From Flavobacteriales bacterium (GTDB lineage: Bacteria > Bacteroidota > Bacteroidia > Flavobacteriales_G > Salibacteraceae), in the NCBI GenBank assembly GCA_003499525.1, contig DNTB01000066.1, forward strand, positions 1-64,000: a stretch of DNA of 64,000 nt. Direction: 5' to 3'. Positions 16,824 through 25,402 of the stretch are shown one piece after another. Position 1 is the stretch's first letter; each line of letters begins with the position of its first letter. Under the pieces are notes generated by a model, which was not told the DNA's origin, did not search any database, and worked only from the letters and a program-made list of their open reading frames with translations. Both the position numbers and the translations under genes were made by a program.

Positions 16824-19445
16824 ATGGAGTGGAAAACCCAAAAAATCAGAGATACTTTTTACTCCTATTTCAAGGAAAAAGAACATAAAATCGTTCCATC
16901 TGCCCCTTTGGTAATAAAGAATGACCCCACCCTTATGTTTACTAACGCCGGGATGAATCAGTTCAAGGACATTTTTTTGGGCAATATGGTGGGAGCGAGT
17001 TCAAGAATAGCTAATTCTCAAAAATGTTTGCGTGTTTCGGGCAAGCACAATGATTTAGAAGAGGTGGGTGTCGATACCTATCACCATACTATGTTCGAAA
17101 TGTTAGGAAATTGGTCTTTTGGTGATTATTTCAAAAAAGAGGCCATTGCCTGGGCGTGGGAATTATTAACTGAGGTGTATGGTATCAGTCCTGACCAGCT
17201 TTATATTACCGTGTTTGGCGGTGATAAGGAGGATACCCTTAAAGCGGATACTGAAGCTAGATCCTATTGGGCGGAGTTTGTACCCCAAGAGCGTATTATT
17301 GATTTCGGAAAGAAGGATAATTTTTGGGAAATGGGAGAAACCGGACCTTGTGGTCCTTCTTCAGAAATTCATGTGGACATCAGATCTGAAGAGGAACGCA
17401 AGACAATTCCAGCAATTGATCTTATCAATAAGGACCATCCTCAGGTCGTAGAAATATGGAACCTCGTATTCATTCAATACTCCCGTCAATCTGATGGAAA
17501 GCTGAACCAACTTCCCCAAAGGCATATTGATACGGGGATGGGGCTCGAACGGTTGGCGATGGTTTTACAACACAAGCAATCGAACTATGATATCGATCTC
17601 TTCCGAGATCTCATCCGCGCCATTGGCGAGTTTACCGAACAGAGATACACAGCGACGGACTCAAGGGCGGATATCGCATTTCGAGTAGTAGCAGATCATC
17701 TGAGAGCCGTTGCTTTTGCCATTGCCGATGGTCAGATGCCTTCGAATACAGGAGCGGGTTATGTAATCAGAAGGATACTGCGACGAGCTGTTAGATATGC
17801 ATATAGTTTTTTGGAGATAAGGTCAGCATTTATGTACAAGCTGGTTCATGAATTGGACAAGCTGATGGGTGAGAGTTACCCCGAGATTTCAAATCAGAAA
17901 GAATTTATTGAGAACATCATCAGAGAAGAAGAAGAGAGCTTTTTAAGAACACTTGAAAATGGATTGACGCGGATAGAAGCTTACTTGGAATCCAATAAAA
18001 AGGTGGATGGTGGTTTTGCTTTCGAACTTTACGACACCTATGGTTTCCCTCTTGATTTAACACGTTTAATTGCAGGAGAGAGGAGTGCCGAAATTGATGA
18101 AAAAGGTTTTGAGAAGGCTTTGATGGAGCAAAAAGAAAGGTCGCGAAAAGCAACAAAGCTCGAAACCGGAGACTGGTCTCAATTGGCTGATGTGAGTTTA
18201 TCGGAGTTTACAGGATATGATGAATGCTCAACAGATGTTTCTATTACACGTTGCCGAACGGTAAAGCAAAAAGACAAACAAATATTCCAGCTGGTTTTTA
18301 ATAGGACTCCCTTTTATCCGGAAGGTGGGGGTCAAGTGGGTGATACCGGTTTTATCGAGTCAGATGAAGAACACATTGAAATTCTGGATACACGAAAAGA
18401 AAACGACCTGATCATCCATTTTGCGGACAAGCTACCTCAATACCCCGAAAAAAAATTCCGGGCTGAGGTCAATCAGACTAACCGAATCCTTACCGCATAC
18501 AATCACACTGCGACGCATTTGTTGCATCATGCATTACGTGAGATTCTTGGGAATCATGTGGAGCAAAAGGGATCAATGGTCAATGAGCATTACCTAAGGT
18601 TTGATTTCTCCCATTTCCGAAAAGTATCCTCAGATGAATTGGTCACGATTGAGCGTCGGGTTAACGAATTGATAAGAGCCAATCTACCTCTGGATGAGCA
18701 TAGGAGTATTCCTAAGTCTGAAGCTGATCAAATGGGGGCCATTTCTCTTTTTGGAGAAAAGTATGGAGAGCAGGTTCGCGTCATACGTTTTGGTAATTCA
18801 GTAGAATTTTGTGGAGGAACTCATGTCCAGGCAACAGGACAAATTGGATTCTTCAAAATAATATCGGAATCGGCAATTGCCGCCGGAATACGAAGGGTAG
18901 AAGCTCTTACCGCAGAGCAAGCCGAGAACTATGTTTATCGACAAATTGGAATACTCGATTCTCTTCGCGACGTACTTAAAAACCCCGGGAATATTAAAAA
19001 ATCCTTGAGCGACCTGGTTTCACAAAACAAACAACTGGAGAAACAAATAGGAAAATACCAGGATGAACGTCTAATCAATACAAAGTATTTGATTGTCGAG
19101 GAGTTTGAAGATATCAATGGGCTCAGATTTGGGGCTCGAGATGTGGATGTACATCCTGAACAGATGAAGAAGCTCGCATTTATGCTGAGAAAAGAGGAAA
19201 CGGGTTTCCTGGCTGTTTTGACCACGAGGTCCGAGTCCAAAGTGATCTTAACCATTGTGATGTCCGATGATGTCGCAGAGCGGGGATTCAATGCCAATTC
19301 AATGATAAAGGAAATTTCACCCATCATAAAGGGTGGTGGAGGAGGTCAGCCCTTTCTCGCCACCGCAGGTGGAGGAAATCCTTCAGGTATGGAAGAAGCT
19401 ATGTTGAAAGTGCGTTCGTTGGTTATGGATTTTCAACCGGCTTAG
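16824..19445 (+). CDS. alaS: alanyl-tRNA synthetase
   Basis: 873 residues from ATG 16824 (MEWKTQKIRD), the normal start for Bacteroidota AlaS; an upstream TTG at 16791 is rejected. Class II catalytic core with GMNQFKDIFLG and the tRNA-binding middle region; the editing domain carries HTATHLLHHAL and the zinc-associated CGGTHV; the C-terminal domain ends with GGGGGQPFLATAGG. It charges tRNA-Ala and hydrolyses mischarged Ser/Gly. The last four bases overlap the stop of the convergent response regulator gene. Confidence 0.97.
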   Translation: MEWKTQKIRDTFYSYFKEKEHKIVPSAPLVIKNDPTLMFTNAGMNQFKDIFLGNMVGASSRIANSQKCLRVSGKHNDLEEVGVDTYHHTMFEMLGNWSFGDYFKKEAIAWAWELLTEVYGISPDQLYITVFGGDKEDTLKADTEARSYWAEFVPQERIIDFGKKDNFWEMGETGPCGPSSEIHVDIRSEEERKTIPAIDLINKDHPQVVEIWNLVFIQYSRQSDGKLNQLPQRHIDTGMGLERLAMVLQHKQSNYDIDLFRDLIRAIGEFTEQRYTATDSRADIAFRVVADHLRAVAFAIADGQMPSNTGAGYVIRRILRRAVRYAYSFLEIRSAFMYKLVHELDKLMGESYPEISNQKEFIENIIREEEESFLRTLENGLTRIEAYLESNKKVDGGFAFELYDTYGFPLDLTRLIAGERSAEIDEKGFEKALMEQKERSRKATKLETGDWSQLADVSLSEFTGYDECSTDVSITRCRTVKQKDKQIFQLVFNRTPFYPEGGGQVGDTGFIESDEEHIEILDTRKENDLIIHFADKLPQYPEKKFRAEVNQTNRILTAYNHTATHLLHHALREILGNHVEQKGSMVNEHYLRFDFSHFRKVSSDELVTIERRVNELIRANLPLDEHRSIPKSEADQMGAISLFGEKYGEQVRVIRFGNSVEFCGGTHVQATGQIGFFKIISESAIAAGIRRVEALTAEQAENYVYRQIGILDSLRDVLKNPGNIKKSLSDLVSQNKQLEKQIGKYQDERLINTKYLIVEEFEDINGLRFGARDVDVHPEQMKKLAFMLRKEETGFLAVLTTRSESKVILTIVMSDDVAERGFNANSMIKEISPIIKGGGGGQPFLATAGGGNPSGMEEAMLKVRSLVMDFQPA

Positions 19446-20605
19446 CAATACCTTTTTACATCTTCTTTTGTGATCTTCTCCGCTGAGAGTATGACAAGTC
19501 TTTCTACGACATTCCTTAATTCACGAACGTTTCCGGTCCATTCTTTGGCTTGAAGTTCATCAATAGCTTCCTGATCTATGAGTTTGAGGGATATGCCCTG
19601 CTCGGCACAAATCTTATCCAGAAAATGGTCGATCAGAACGGGAATATCATCTCTGCGATTGCGCAGGGGAGGTACCTCAATGATAATCACTCCAATACGG
19701 TGATAAAGGTCTTCCCGGAATTTCTCTTCGGAAATGGCCTTTTTTAAGTCCTTATTGGTAGCGGCAATAACTCTTACATTGACATTGATGGTTTTGTCAC
19801 CTCCAACCCTGGATATCTTATTCTCTTGCAAAGCTCTCAGAACCTTTGCTTGTGCAGAAAGACTCATATCACCAATTTCGTCTAAAAAAAGCGTGCCTCC
19901 CTCGGCCAATTCAAATTTCCCCTTTCGTTGTTTAATGGCCGAGGTAAATGCCCCTTTTTCATGACCAAACAACTCACTCTCAATGAGTTCTGAAGGAATT
20001 GCTGCGCAGTTAACCTCCACGAATGGTGCTTTTTTTCTGTCACTCAATTGATGGATTTGGTGCGCAACCAGTTCTTTGCCCGTACCGTTTTCTCCGTTGA
20101 TTAAAACCCGGGCATCACTTGGTGCCACTTTCTCAATCATGTCTAAAATTTCCCTTATTCCTCTGGATTTTCCAATAATAGGACTGGACTTCGAATTTGG
20201 AATTCTCTTGATGAGTTTTTTAGTTTCCTGAACGAGGTTCTTTCGGTCCAGGGCATTCCGTACCGCTACTAAAAGCCGGTTGAGATCAATCGGCTTTTCA
20301 ATGTAGTCAAAAGCACCTTTCTTGAGAGCTTCTACTGCAGTCTCAATGTTGCCGTGTCCGGAAATCATAATGACTTCCATATCAGGAAAATCCCGAGTCA
20401 AAATATCGAGAAGTTCCATGCCGTCCATTCCGGGCATTTTAATATCGCAAAGAGCAGCATCAAAGCTTATTTCAGAGAGTTTTGTAAGTGCCTCTTTTGC
20501 ATTAGAAGCTTCTTCAACCTTGAGCTTCTCGTATTCCAGTATTTCTTTTAGACTTGACCGAATAGGCCGTTCATCGTCAATAACAAGAATGCTTGATTTC
20601 TTCAT
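19442..20605 (-). CDS. NtrC-family sigma-54-type response regulator lacking a DNA-binding domain
   Basis: 387 residues. The receiver domain (about 4-118) has the phospho-acceptor Asp54 and Lys104. The AAA+ domain (~142-370) has Walker A GENGTGKE (171-178) and Walker B LFLDEIGD. The sigma-54 contact loop reads GAFTSA (218-223) instead of GAFTGA. The protein stops just after the AAA+ lid, so the usual C-terminal Fis-type helix-turn-helix is missing. It may act from solution, like FlgR-type activators. No histidine kinase or rpoN lies in the window. It sits 12 nt behind an ABC-2 exporter on the same strand. Confidence 0.9.
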   Translation of the reverse strand: MKKSSILVIDDERPIRSSLKEILEYEKLKVEEASNAKEALTKLSEISFDAALCDIKMPGMDGMELLDILTRDFPDMEVIMISGHGNIETAVEALKKGAFDYIEKPIDLNRLLVAVRNALDRKNLVQETKKLIKRIPNSKSSPIIGKSRGIREILDMIEKVAPSDARVLINGENGTGKELVAHQIHQLSDRKKAPFVEVNCAAIPSELIESELFGHEKGAFTSAIKQRKGKFELAEGGTLFLDEIGDMSLSAQAKVLRALQENKISRVGGDKTINVNVRVIAATNKDLKKAISEEKFREDLYHRIGVIIIEVPPLRNRRDDIPVLIDHFLDKICAEQGISLKLIDQEAIDELQAKEWTGNVRELRNVVERLVILSAEKITKEDVKRYC

Positions 20606-20617
20606 TTCGAAATGACA

Positions 20618-21970
20618 TTAATCTCCATACTTGAGCCACTTCCAGAGCTCTTTGTAGTTCACTTTTTTTCCATACATCAAAATCCCTACCCTGTAAATCT
20701 TGGCGGCCAGCCATGTTGTAAATACAAACCCTCCAACTAGAAGTACCATCGATAGGATCAACTCCCAAATTTGAGAGTTTTCTATTCCCATTGCTATCCG
20801 TATCATCATGGTGATGGGAGAGGTTAGAGGAATAATCGATCCCCAAAAAGCTGCCGGACTTTCAGGATTATCAACCATCATGAAAGACAGGAAATAAGCA
20901 ATGAGTAATGGAATGGTTACCGGCATCATGAATTGTTGAGTATCGGTATCATTGTCCACGGCTGCTCCAATGGCAGCAAATAGCGCACTATAAAGTAAAT
21001 AGCCGCCAAGAAAATAGAAAAGAAACATGCCGATCATTAACGGCCAGTTGATCCTGTTGATCAAGTGGTCTTCACTGGTAATATCCATTTTAGGATTTAC
21101 AGCGGATTCCATGTCAATGGCACTTCCGGGAAAGCCAGGATTGGATTGAGTAATGTTTTCTACCACCGCAGCCTGAGCTGCCACCTTATCCATTTTCTTT
21201 GACATTATCAGGCTTTGTGCAGCGGTTACGAATACCACCATGAGCACTACCCAAATGAGAAACTGAGTGAGTCCTACCAGAGCTATTCCGATGATTTTAC
21301 CCATCATTAGCTGAAATGGTTTGATGCTGGTAACTACTACTTCAACAATTCTATTCGTCTTTTCTTCAATTACCCCCCTCATAACCTGCACTCCGTAGAG
21401 AAAAATGAAGAGGTAAATAAGTATACCGAAGAAGAAGCCAACATAAGCCTTTTCGGTGAGCACTTTCTCCTCTTTTCCTTCATCAGAATACTTGTAAGGA
21501 ATGATAGTGAAATCCGTGCGGACCTTATTATAATCTTCTCTTTCAATGCCAAATTTTTTGAGCTTCATGTTCTCAACGACAAACTCAACTTTCTTTTCTA
21601 TCGACCTCAGAACCATTTTGCTTGGCTGAGATTTGAAGTAGAGTAGGGCTTTATTCGTTGCATCAATATTGGATTGTATCCACAGAAGTGAGGTGTATTC
21701 TGAATTCGGAAAGATCTTTTTTGCTTCTTCAATCTCCATACTGGAGTAATCAAATTCGAAAGAATTACCGTCTTCTAGATTATCGAAAATGGGTTGCATG
21801 TCATCGATTACCAGAATCTTTTGATACGTAGATTCCTGCAGACTTAGCCAAGTTATTAGTGCTATTCCTCCGGCTATGAGAATGGGCCCCAATACCGTCA
21901 TTATGATAAATGACTTTTTTCGAACCCGTGTTAAGTATTCACGCTGGATAACGAGCCAGGTCTTATTCAT
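20618..21970 (-). CDS. ABC-2 type transporter permease (NatB-like)
   Basis: 450 residues. One N-terminal membrane helix (about 20-45) is followed by a large extracytoplasmic domain (~50-175) and then about five more helices, the NatB/ABC-2 export layout. GVIEEKTNRIVEVVVTSIKP near 199-218 is the typical cytoplasmic coupling segment. It overlaps the ATPase gene by eight bases, forming a two-part exporter. Substrate unknown; Na+ or small-molecule export is only a family precedent. Confidence 0.9.
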   Translation of the reverse strand: MNKTWLVIQREYLTRVRKKSFIIMTVLGPILIAGGIALITWLSLQESTYQKILVIDDMQPIFDNLEDGNSFEFDYSSMEIEEAKKIFPNSEYTSLLWIQSNIDATNKALLYFKSQPSKMVLRSIEKKVEFVVENMKLKKFGIEREDYNKVRTDFTIIPYKYSDEGKEEKVLTEKAYVGFFFGILIYLFIFLYGVQVMRGVIEEKTNRIVEVVVTSIKPFQLMMGKIIGIALVGLTQFLIWVVLMVVFVTAAQSLIMSKKMDKVAAQAAVVENITQSNPGFPGSAIDMESAVNPKMDITSEDHLINRINWPLMIGMFLFYFLGGYLLYSALFAAIGAAVDNDTDTQQFMMPVTIPLLIAYFLSFMMVDNPESPAAFWGSIIPLTSPITMMIRIAMGIENSQIWELILSMVLLVGGFVFTTWLAAKIYRVGILMYGKKVNYKELWKWLKYGD

Positions 21971-22919
21971 CGTTTGAATTATTTGAAGGGTTATTATGCT
22001 CTGAAACTACATTGATGAAAACTTCATTCATTGAAGGTAAGATTTCCCTCGCTGCATGGACTTCCACTTTTGGAATAGCTGCACTCAGGAGTTGGTTTAA
22101 TGATGTTTCTTCTTTAGCCTTAATTCTGATTTTTTGCGAGCCATCACTCATTACATTTCGTTCTACAATGGATAGATTGCCATTTTTCAGAGTATCCATT
22201 GCCTCAGCATCTCCAGTGTATTCTAATTCGAAAATATTCTCTTTGTATTTTTTCCTTACTTCATTGACTTCACCCGTAAGCACAAGTTTTGAGTTATTGA
22301 TCAGAGCGATGTCTTGACATATCTCTTCGACGGAGGACATATTATGGGTGGAGAATACGATTGTAATACCTTCTTTATTTAGATTAAGTATCTCATTTTT
22401 AATAAGTTGTGTATTTATCGGGTCAAACCCTGAGAAGGGTTCATCCAAAATGAGAAGTTGAGGTTTGTGCACTACCGTTGTTACAAATTGTATTTTCTGA
22501 GCCATCCCTTTTGACAGCTCTTCTATTTTTTTGTCCCACCAGGAAATGATTTCAAATCGTTCAAACCACTCAGCCAGCGCTCGTCTGGCATCTTTACGGG
22601 GCATACCTTTGAGCATGGCCAGATAAACGGCTTGTTCACCAACTTTCATTTTTCGATACAATCCACGTTCCTCCGGTAAATAACCGATTTTTCGGATGTC
22701 ATCTCCGCTTAGGGGTCTTCCGTCGAAAAAAACACTACCTGAATCCGGAGCTGTAATTCGATTGATGATCCTGATAAGTGTTGTTTTACCTGCTCCATTG
22801 GGGCCCAGTAGGCCAAAAACGGTTCCTTTCTCGATTTCAAGGGATACGTCCTGAAGAGCGGCTTTGGAAGCAAAAGCCTTGCTTACAGATTCGATGTTAA
22901 GTATTGAACTCATTCCCAT
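21963..22919 (-). CDS. ABC transporter ATP-binding protein (NatA-like)
   Basis: 318 residues. Walker A GPNGAGKTT is at 39-47, the ABC signature is LSKGMAQK, and Walker B is LLILDEPFSGFDP. A C-terminal accessory region of about 80 residues is found in export ATPases of the DrrA/NatA type, and a C-terminal DUF4162-like fold is likely. It pairs with the downstream permease (8-nt overlap). Two in-frame ATGs (22919, 22913) are possible starts. A perfect 14-bp palindrome lies three bases upstream of the first, overlapping the -7 box. Confidence 0.93.
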   Translation of the reverse strand: MGMSSILNIESVSKAFASKAALQDVSLEIEKGTVFGLLGPNGAGKTTLIRIINRITAPDSGSVFFDGRPLSGDDIRKIGYLPEERGLYRKMKVGEQAVYLAMLKGMPRKDARRALAEWFERFEIISWWDKKIEELSKGMAQKIQFVTTVVHKPQLLILDEPFSGFDPINTQLIKNEILNLNKEGITIVFSTHNMSSVEEICQDIALINNSKLVLTGEVNEVRKKYKENIFELEYTGDAEAMDTLKNGNLSIVERNVMSDGSQKIRIKAKEETSLNQLLSAAIPKVEVHAAREILPSMNEVFINVVSEHNNPSNNSNDE

Positions 22920-22922
22920 TTT

Positions 22923-22936
22923 TTTGGTGCACCAAA
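22923..22936. repeat. 14-bp perfect palindrome in the exporter promoter
   Basis: TTTGGTGCACCAAA is its own reverse complement. It overlaps the last four bases of the -7 box of the ABC exporter operon and ends three bases from its start codon. It may be an operator or a very early mRNA hairpin. Confidence 0.5.
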
Positions 22937-22940
22937 CATA
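22933..22940 (-). promoter_or_regulatory. -7 box for the ABC exporter operon
   Basis: TATGTTTG on the minus strand, 13 bases before the ATPase start. No -33 TTG at 19 bp. The box is partly covered by the palindrome at 22923-22936. Confidence 0.5.
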
Positions 22941-22994
22941 GGAATGATATCACGAAATAATAAGTCTCAATGTGATGATCGGAAAACCTGTATT

Positions 22995-24104
22995 CTAGCT
23001 GAAGTATTCTTTCATTCTGGAGAAAAAACTTTTTTGTCTGATGTCTTTTCCAGGAATAAAGTTCGACGAATCGCGCAATGATTCCATCATCTCGCGTTCC
23101 TCACTACTGAGGTTTTTAGGAGTCCAGATGTTTACATGAACGAGCAGATCTCCCTTTTGATAAGAGTTAACTTCCGGCAGTCCTTTACCCTTTAGTCTTA
23201 GGATCTTACCTGCTTCAGTTCCAGCGGGTATTTTAATCTTGACTTTGCCAGTTGTTGTGGGCACTTCCGTTCCAATTCCAAGAACGGCGTCCGCGAAGTT
23301 TAGAAACAAATCATAATGTAAGTTACGTCCCTCCCGAACCAGTTCAGGGTGTGCTTTTTCTTCTATGACTACTAACAAATCGCCAGGCACTCCACCTTTT
23401 GGCCCATCGTTTCCTTTTCCGCGGATATTTAGTTGCATCCCTTCTTCTACACCAGCCGGAATCTCTATTTCAACAATATCCTCCTTGCGAATTTGCCCGT
23501 TGGCATCTGCACCTTTTGGACGTTTATCTACGGATTGACCATCGCCATTACATGTTGGACAGGCTGAAGTAGTCTGCATTTGCCCTAAAAAGGTATTGGT
23601 TACGCGGGTCACCTGCCCTGTTCCGTTACAGGTTGGGCAAGTTTTGAAGGTTGTACCTGGAGCGTTTACGAGCTTATTGACCTTGATTTTTTTCTTTACA
23701 CCTTCTGCAATTTCCTCCAAAGTAAGACTGATACGAACCCTTAAGTTAGATCCTTTAACTACTCTGGTTCGACGCCCTCCACTGCTAAATCCACCGCTAA
23801 AAGCACCGCCGAAAATATCTCCGAATTGAGCGAAGATATCTTCCATATTCATACCACCATAACCATCGCTGGCAGCACCGCCCACTCCTGAATGACCAAA
23901 TTGATCATATCGAGCACGCTTATTGGGGTCACTAAGCACCCGAAATGCTTCCGCGGCTTCTTTGAATTTTTCTTCAGCTTCTTTATCACCCTTATTTTTA
24001 TCTGGATGATATTTCATGGCCATTTTGCGATAAGCCTTTTTCAAGTCGGCTTCGCTCGCATCACTGGAAACTCCAAGTACTTCGTAATAATCGCGCTTTG
24101 ACAT
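22995..24104 (-). CDS. dnaJ: chaperone DnaJ (Hsp40) with a single zinc centre
   Basis: 369 residues. The J domain has HPD at 33-35, followed by a Gly/Phe-rich region (~70-115). The cysteine-rich region keeps only two of four CxxCxGxG repeats, at 156-163 and 182-189. Motifs I and IV are replaced by non-cysteine sequence, so zinc centre I is lost and zinc centre II kept. The C-terminal substrate-binding domains are intact. DnaJ stimulates DnaK ATPase and delivers unfolded clients. It follows grpE after eight bases. Confidence 0.96.
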   Translation of the reverse strand: MSKRDYYEVLGVSSDASEADLKKAYRKMAMKYHPDKNKGDKEAEEKFKEAAEAFRVLSDPNKRARYDQFGHSGVGGAASDGYGGMNMEDIFAQFGDIFGGAFSGGFSSGGRRTRVVKGSNLRVRISLTLEEIAEGVKKKIKVNKLVNAPGTTFKTCPTCNGTGQVTRVTNTFLGQMQTTSACPTCNGDGQSVDKRPKGADANGQIRKEDIVEIEIPAGVEEGMQLNIRGKGNDGPKGGVPGDLLVVIEEKAHPELVREGRNLHYDLFLNFADAVLGIGTEVPTTTGKVKIKIPAGTEAGKILRLKGKGLPEVNSYQKGDLLVHVNIWTPKNLSSEEREMMESLRDSSNFIPGKDIRQKSFFSRMKEYFS

Positions 24105-24112
24105 AGGCTGAT

Positions 24113-24676
24113 TTATTCTCCGACCACCACTTTTGCGTGGCGGATTATTTTATCGTTGAGGTAATATCCTTTTTCAATGACGTCAACAATTTTCCCCTTC
24201 AGTTTTTTCTTTGGTGCCGGTATTCTGGCAACAGCCTCATGCAGGTCGGCATCAAATTCCTGATTCATTGAATCCATTGATTTTAAGCCTTTTTGCTTTA
24301 AAAGGTTCATGGTTTTGCTGTATATCAAATCCATTCCTTCTTTAACTGCCGTGCTATCTGTAGATTCCTCATTTGCTTTAATGGCTCGTTCAAAATCATC
24401 GATTATGCCTATGAGTTGAGTTATGATCTCTTCACCTGCATTCTGAATGAGTTCCATTCGCTCACGAGCATTTCTTCTTCTGAAATTTTCGAACTCGGCA
24501 TAAAGTCTTAGATGCTTGTCATTAAGCTCTTCGTACTTTTTTTGCCAGTTTTCGGATTCTGTCTGTTCGGCAGTCTCACTTTCTTCTGAGACTTCTTTTC
24601 GCTGGTCTTCCAGGGCTGTTTGATCCAACTCTTCGGTCTGGTTTTTTGTTTCTTCTAGTTCCTCTTTCTCGCTCAT
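24113..24676 (-). CDS. grpE: nucleotide exchange factor GrpE
   Basis: 187 residues. A very acidic low-complexity N-terminus (~1-45) is followed by a long coiled-coil helix starting NWQKKYEELNDKHLRLYAEF and a C-terminal beta domain with the family segment DLHEAVARIPAP. GrpE releases ADP from DnaK. It forms a grpE-dnaJ operon; dnaK is elsewhere. The upstream 120 bp contain two short palindromes but no TAnnTTTG box and no CIRCE element. Confidence 0.95.
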   Translation of the reverse strand: MSEKEELEETKNQTEELDQTALEDQRKEVSEESETAEQTESENWQKKYEELNDKHLRLYAEFENFRRRNARERMELIQNAGEEIITQLIGIIDDFERAIKANEESTDSTAVKEGMDLIYSKTMNLLKQKGLKSMDSMNQEFDADLHEAVARIPAPKKKLKGKIVDVIEKGYYLNDKIIRHAKVVVGE

Positions 24677-24694
24677 CTCGAATTATAATTACCG

Positions 24695-24748
24695 ATTGTG
24701 TCACAATGATCAAAAAACCTTCCATTATCCCACGATCGACAAATTGTC
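24695..24748. promoter_or_regulatory. two short dyads upstream of grpE
   Basis: ATTGTG-T-CACAAT (24695-24707) and GACAA-A-TTGTC (24738-24748) are perfect inverted repeats 43 bp apart, start to start. They share TTGT/ACAA half-sites and are the only notable structure in the grpE upstream region. An operator role is inferred. Confidence 0.35.
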
Positions 24749-24796
24749 ACGGGTGCCATCGGTTTTTGTAAAAATGACGTAAGTCTGTCAGTAAAT

Positions 24797-25387
24797 CTAT
24801 TGCTCGTAAGATTTCAGGACGTCAACAAGCTTTTGTGATCTTAAGTTTTTCGCCACAATGATTCCTTCACCGTTGATTAGGAAACTTGCTGGAATAGCGC
24901 GAACACCATATTGTGCTGCCGCTGCATTTTGCCATCCTTTCAGATCGCTAACATGCCATTTCCAGCTGAGATTATCTTGTTTAATGGCTCCTTTCCATCT
25001 TTCGGCATTGTTATCCAAGGAAACACCAAAAACAGTAAACCCTTCCGCGCCCTCAAATTTGGCATTTTTGAAGGTTTGGTATGCCCTTACGACATTCGGA
25101 TTCTCTCTTCTACATGGTCCACACCAAGAAGCCCAAAAATCGATCAGTACCATTTTACCTCTGAGTTCAGAGAGTTTCATAGTTTCACCGGAGGGAGATT
25201 TCATTTCAATATCAGGGGCCTGATTTCCAATTTTAGTACCTACAACTTTCGATGGTTCCTGACTTTCTTGCTCGGCTTCCATGAGGTTATTTGATACTAC
25301 TTGGGGTTCATTCACGATTGGTTTTCCTGATCCACAAGAAAATACAACCGCGCTCAGGACCAAGATGACTATATACAGATATTGCAT
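24797..25387 (-). CDS. TlpA/ResA-like thioredoxin-fold lipoprotein
   Basis: 196 residues. A lipoprotein signal ends at Cys18 (VFSC). After a ~30-residue linker comes a thioredoxin-like fold with the redox motif CGPC at 89-92 in FWASWCGPC, and a cis-proline region RAIPASFLI. This arrangement is typical of periplasmic thiol-disulfide oxidoreductases that keep cytochrome or other cysteines reduced. It is 15 nt downstream of murA and probably co-transcribed, but no cytochrome maturation genes are nearby, so its partner is unknown. Confidence 0.9.
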   Translation of the reverse strand: MQYLYIVILVLSAVVFSCGSGKPIVNEPQVVSNNLMEAEQESQEPSKVVGTKIGNQAPDIEMKSPSGETMKLSELRGKMVLIDFWASWCGPCRRENPNVVRAYQTFKNAKFEGAEGFTVFGVSLDNNAERWKGAIKQDNLSWKWHVSDLKGWQNAAAAQYGVRAIPASFLINGEGIIVAKNLRSQKLVDVLKSYEQ

Positions 25388-25402
25388 GGCTTTATTTTGT
25401 TT

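Noticed and set aside
24677..24796. CIRCE heat-shock operator upstream of grpE
   Set aside because: The TTAGCACTC-N9-GAGTGCTAA sequence is not present; only the two shorter dyads are.
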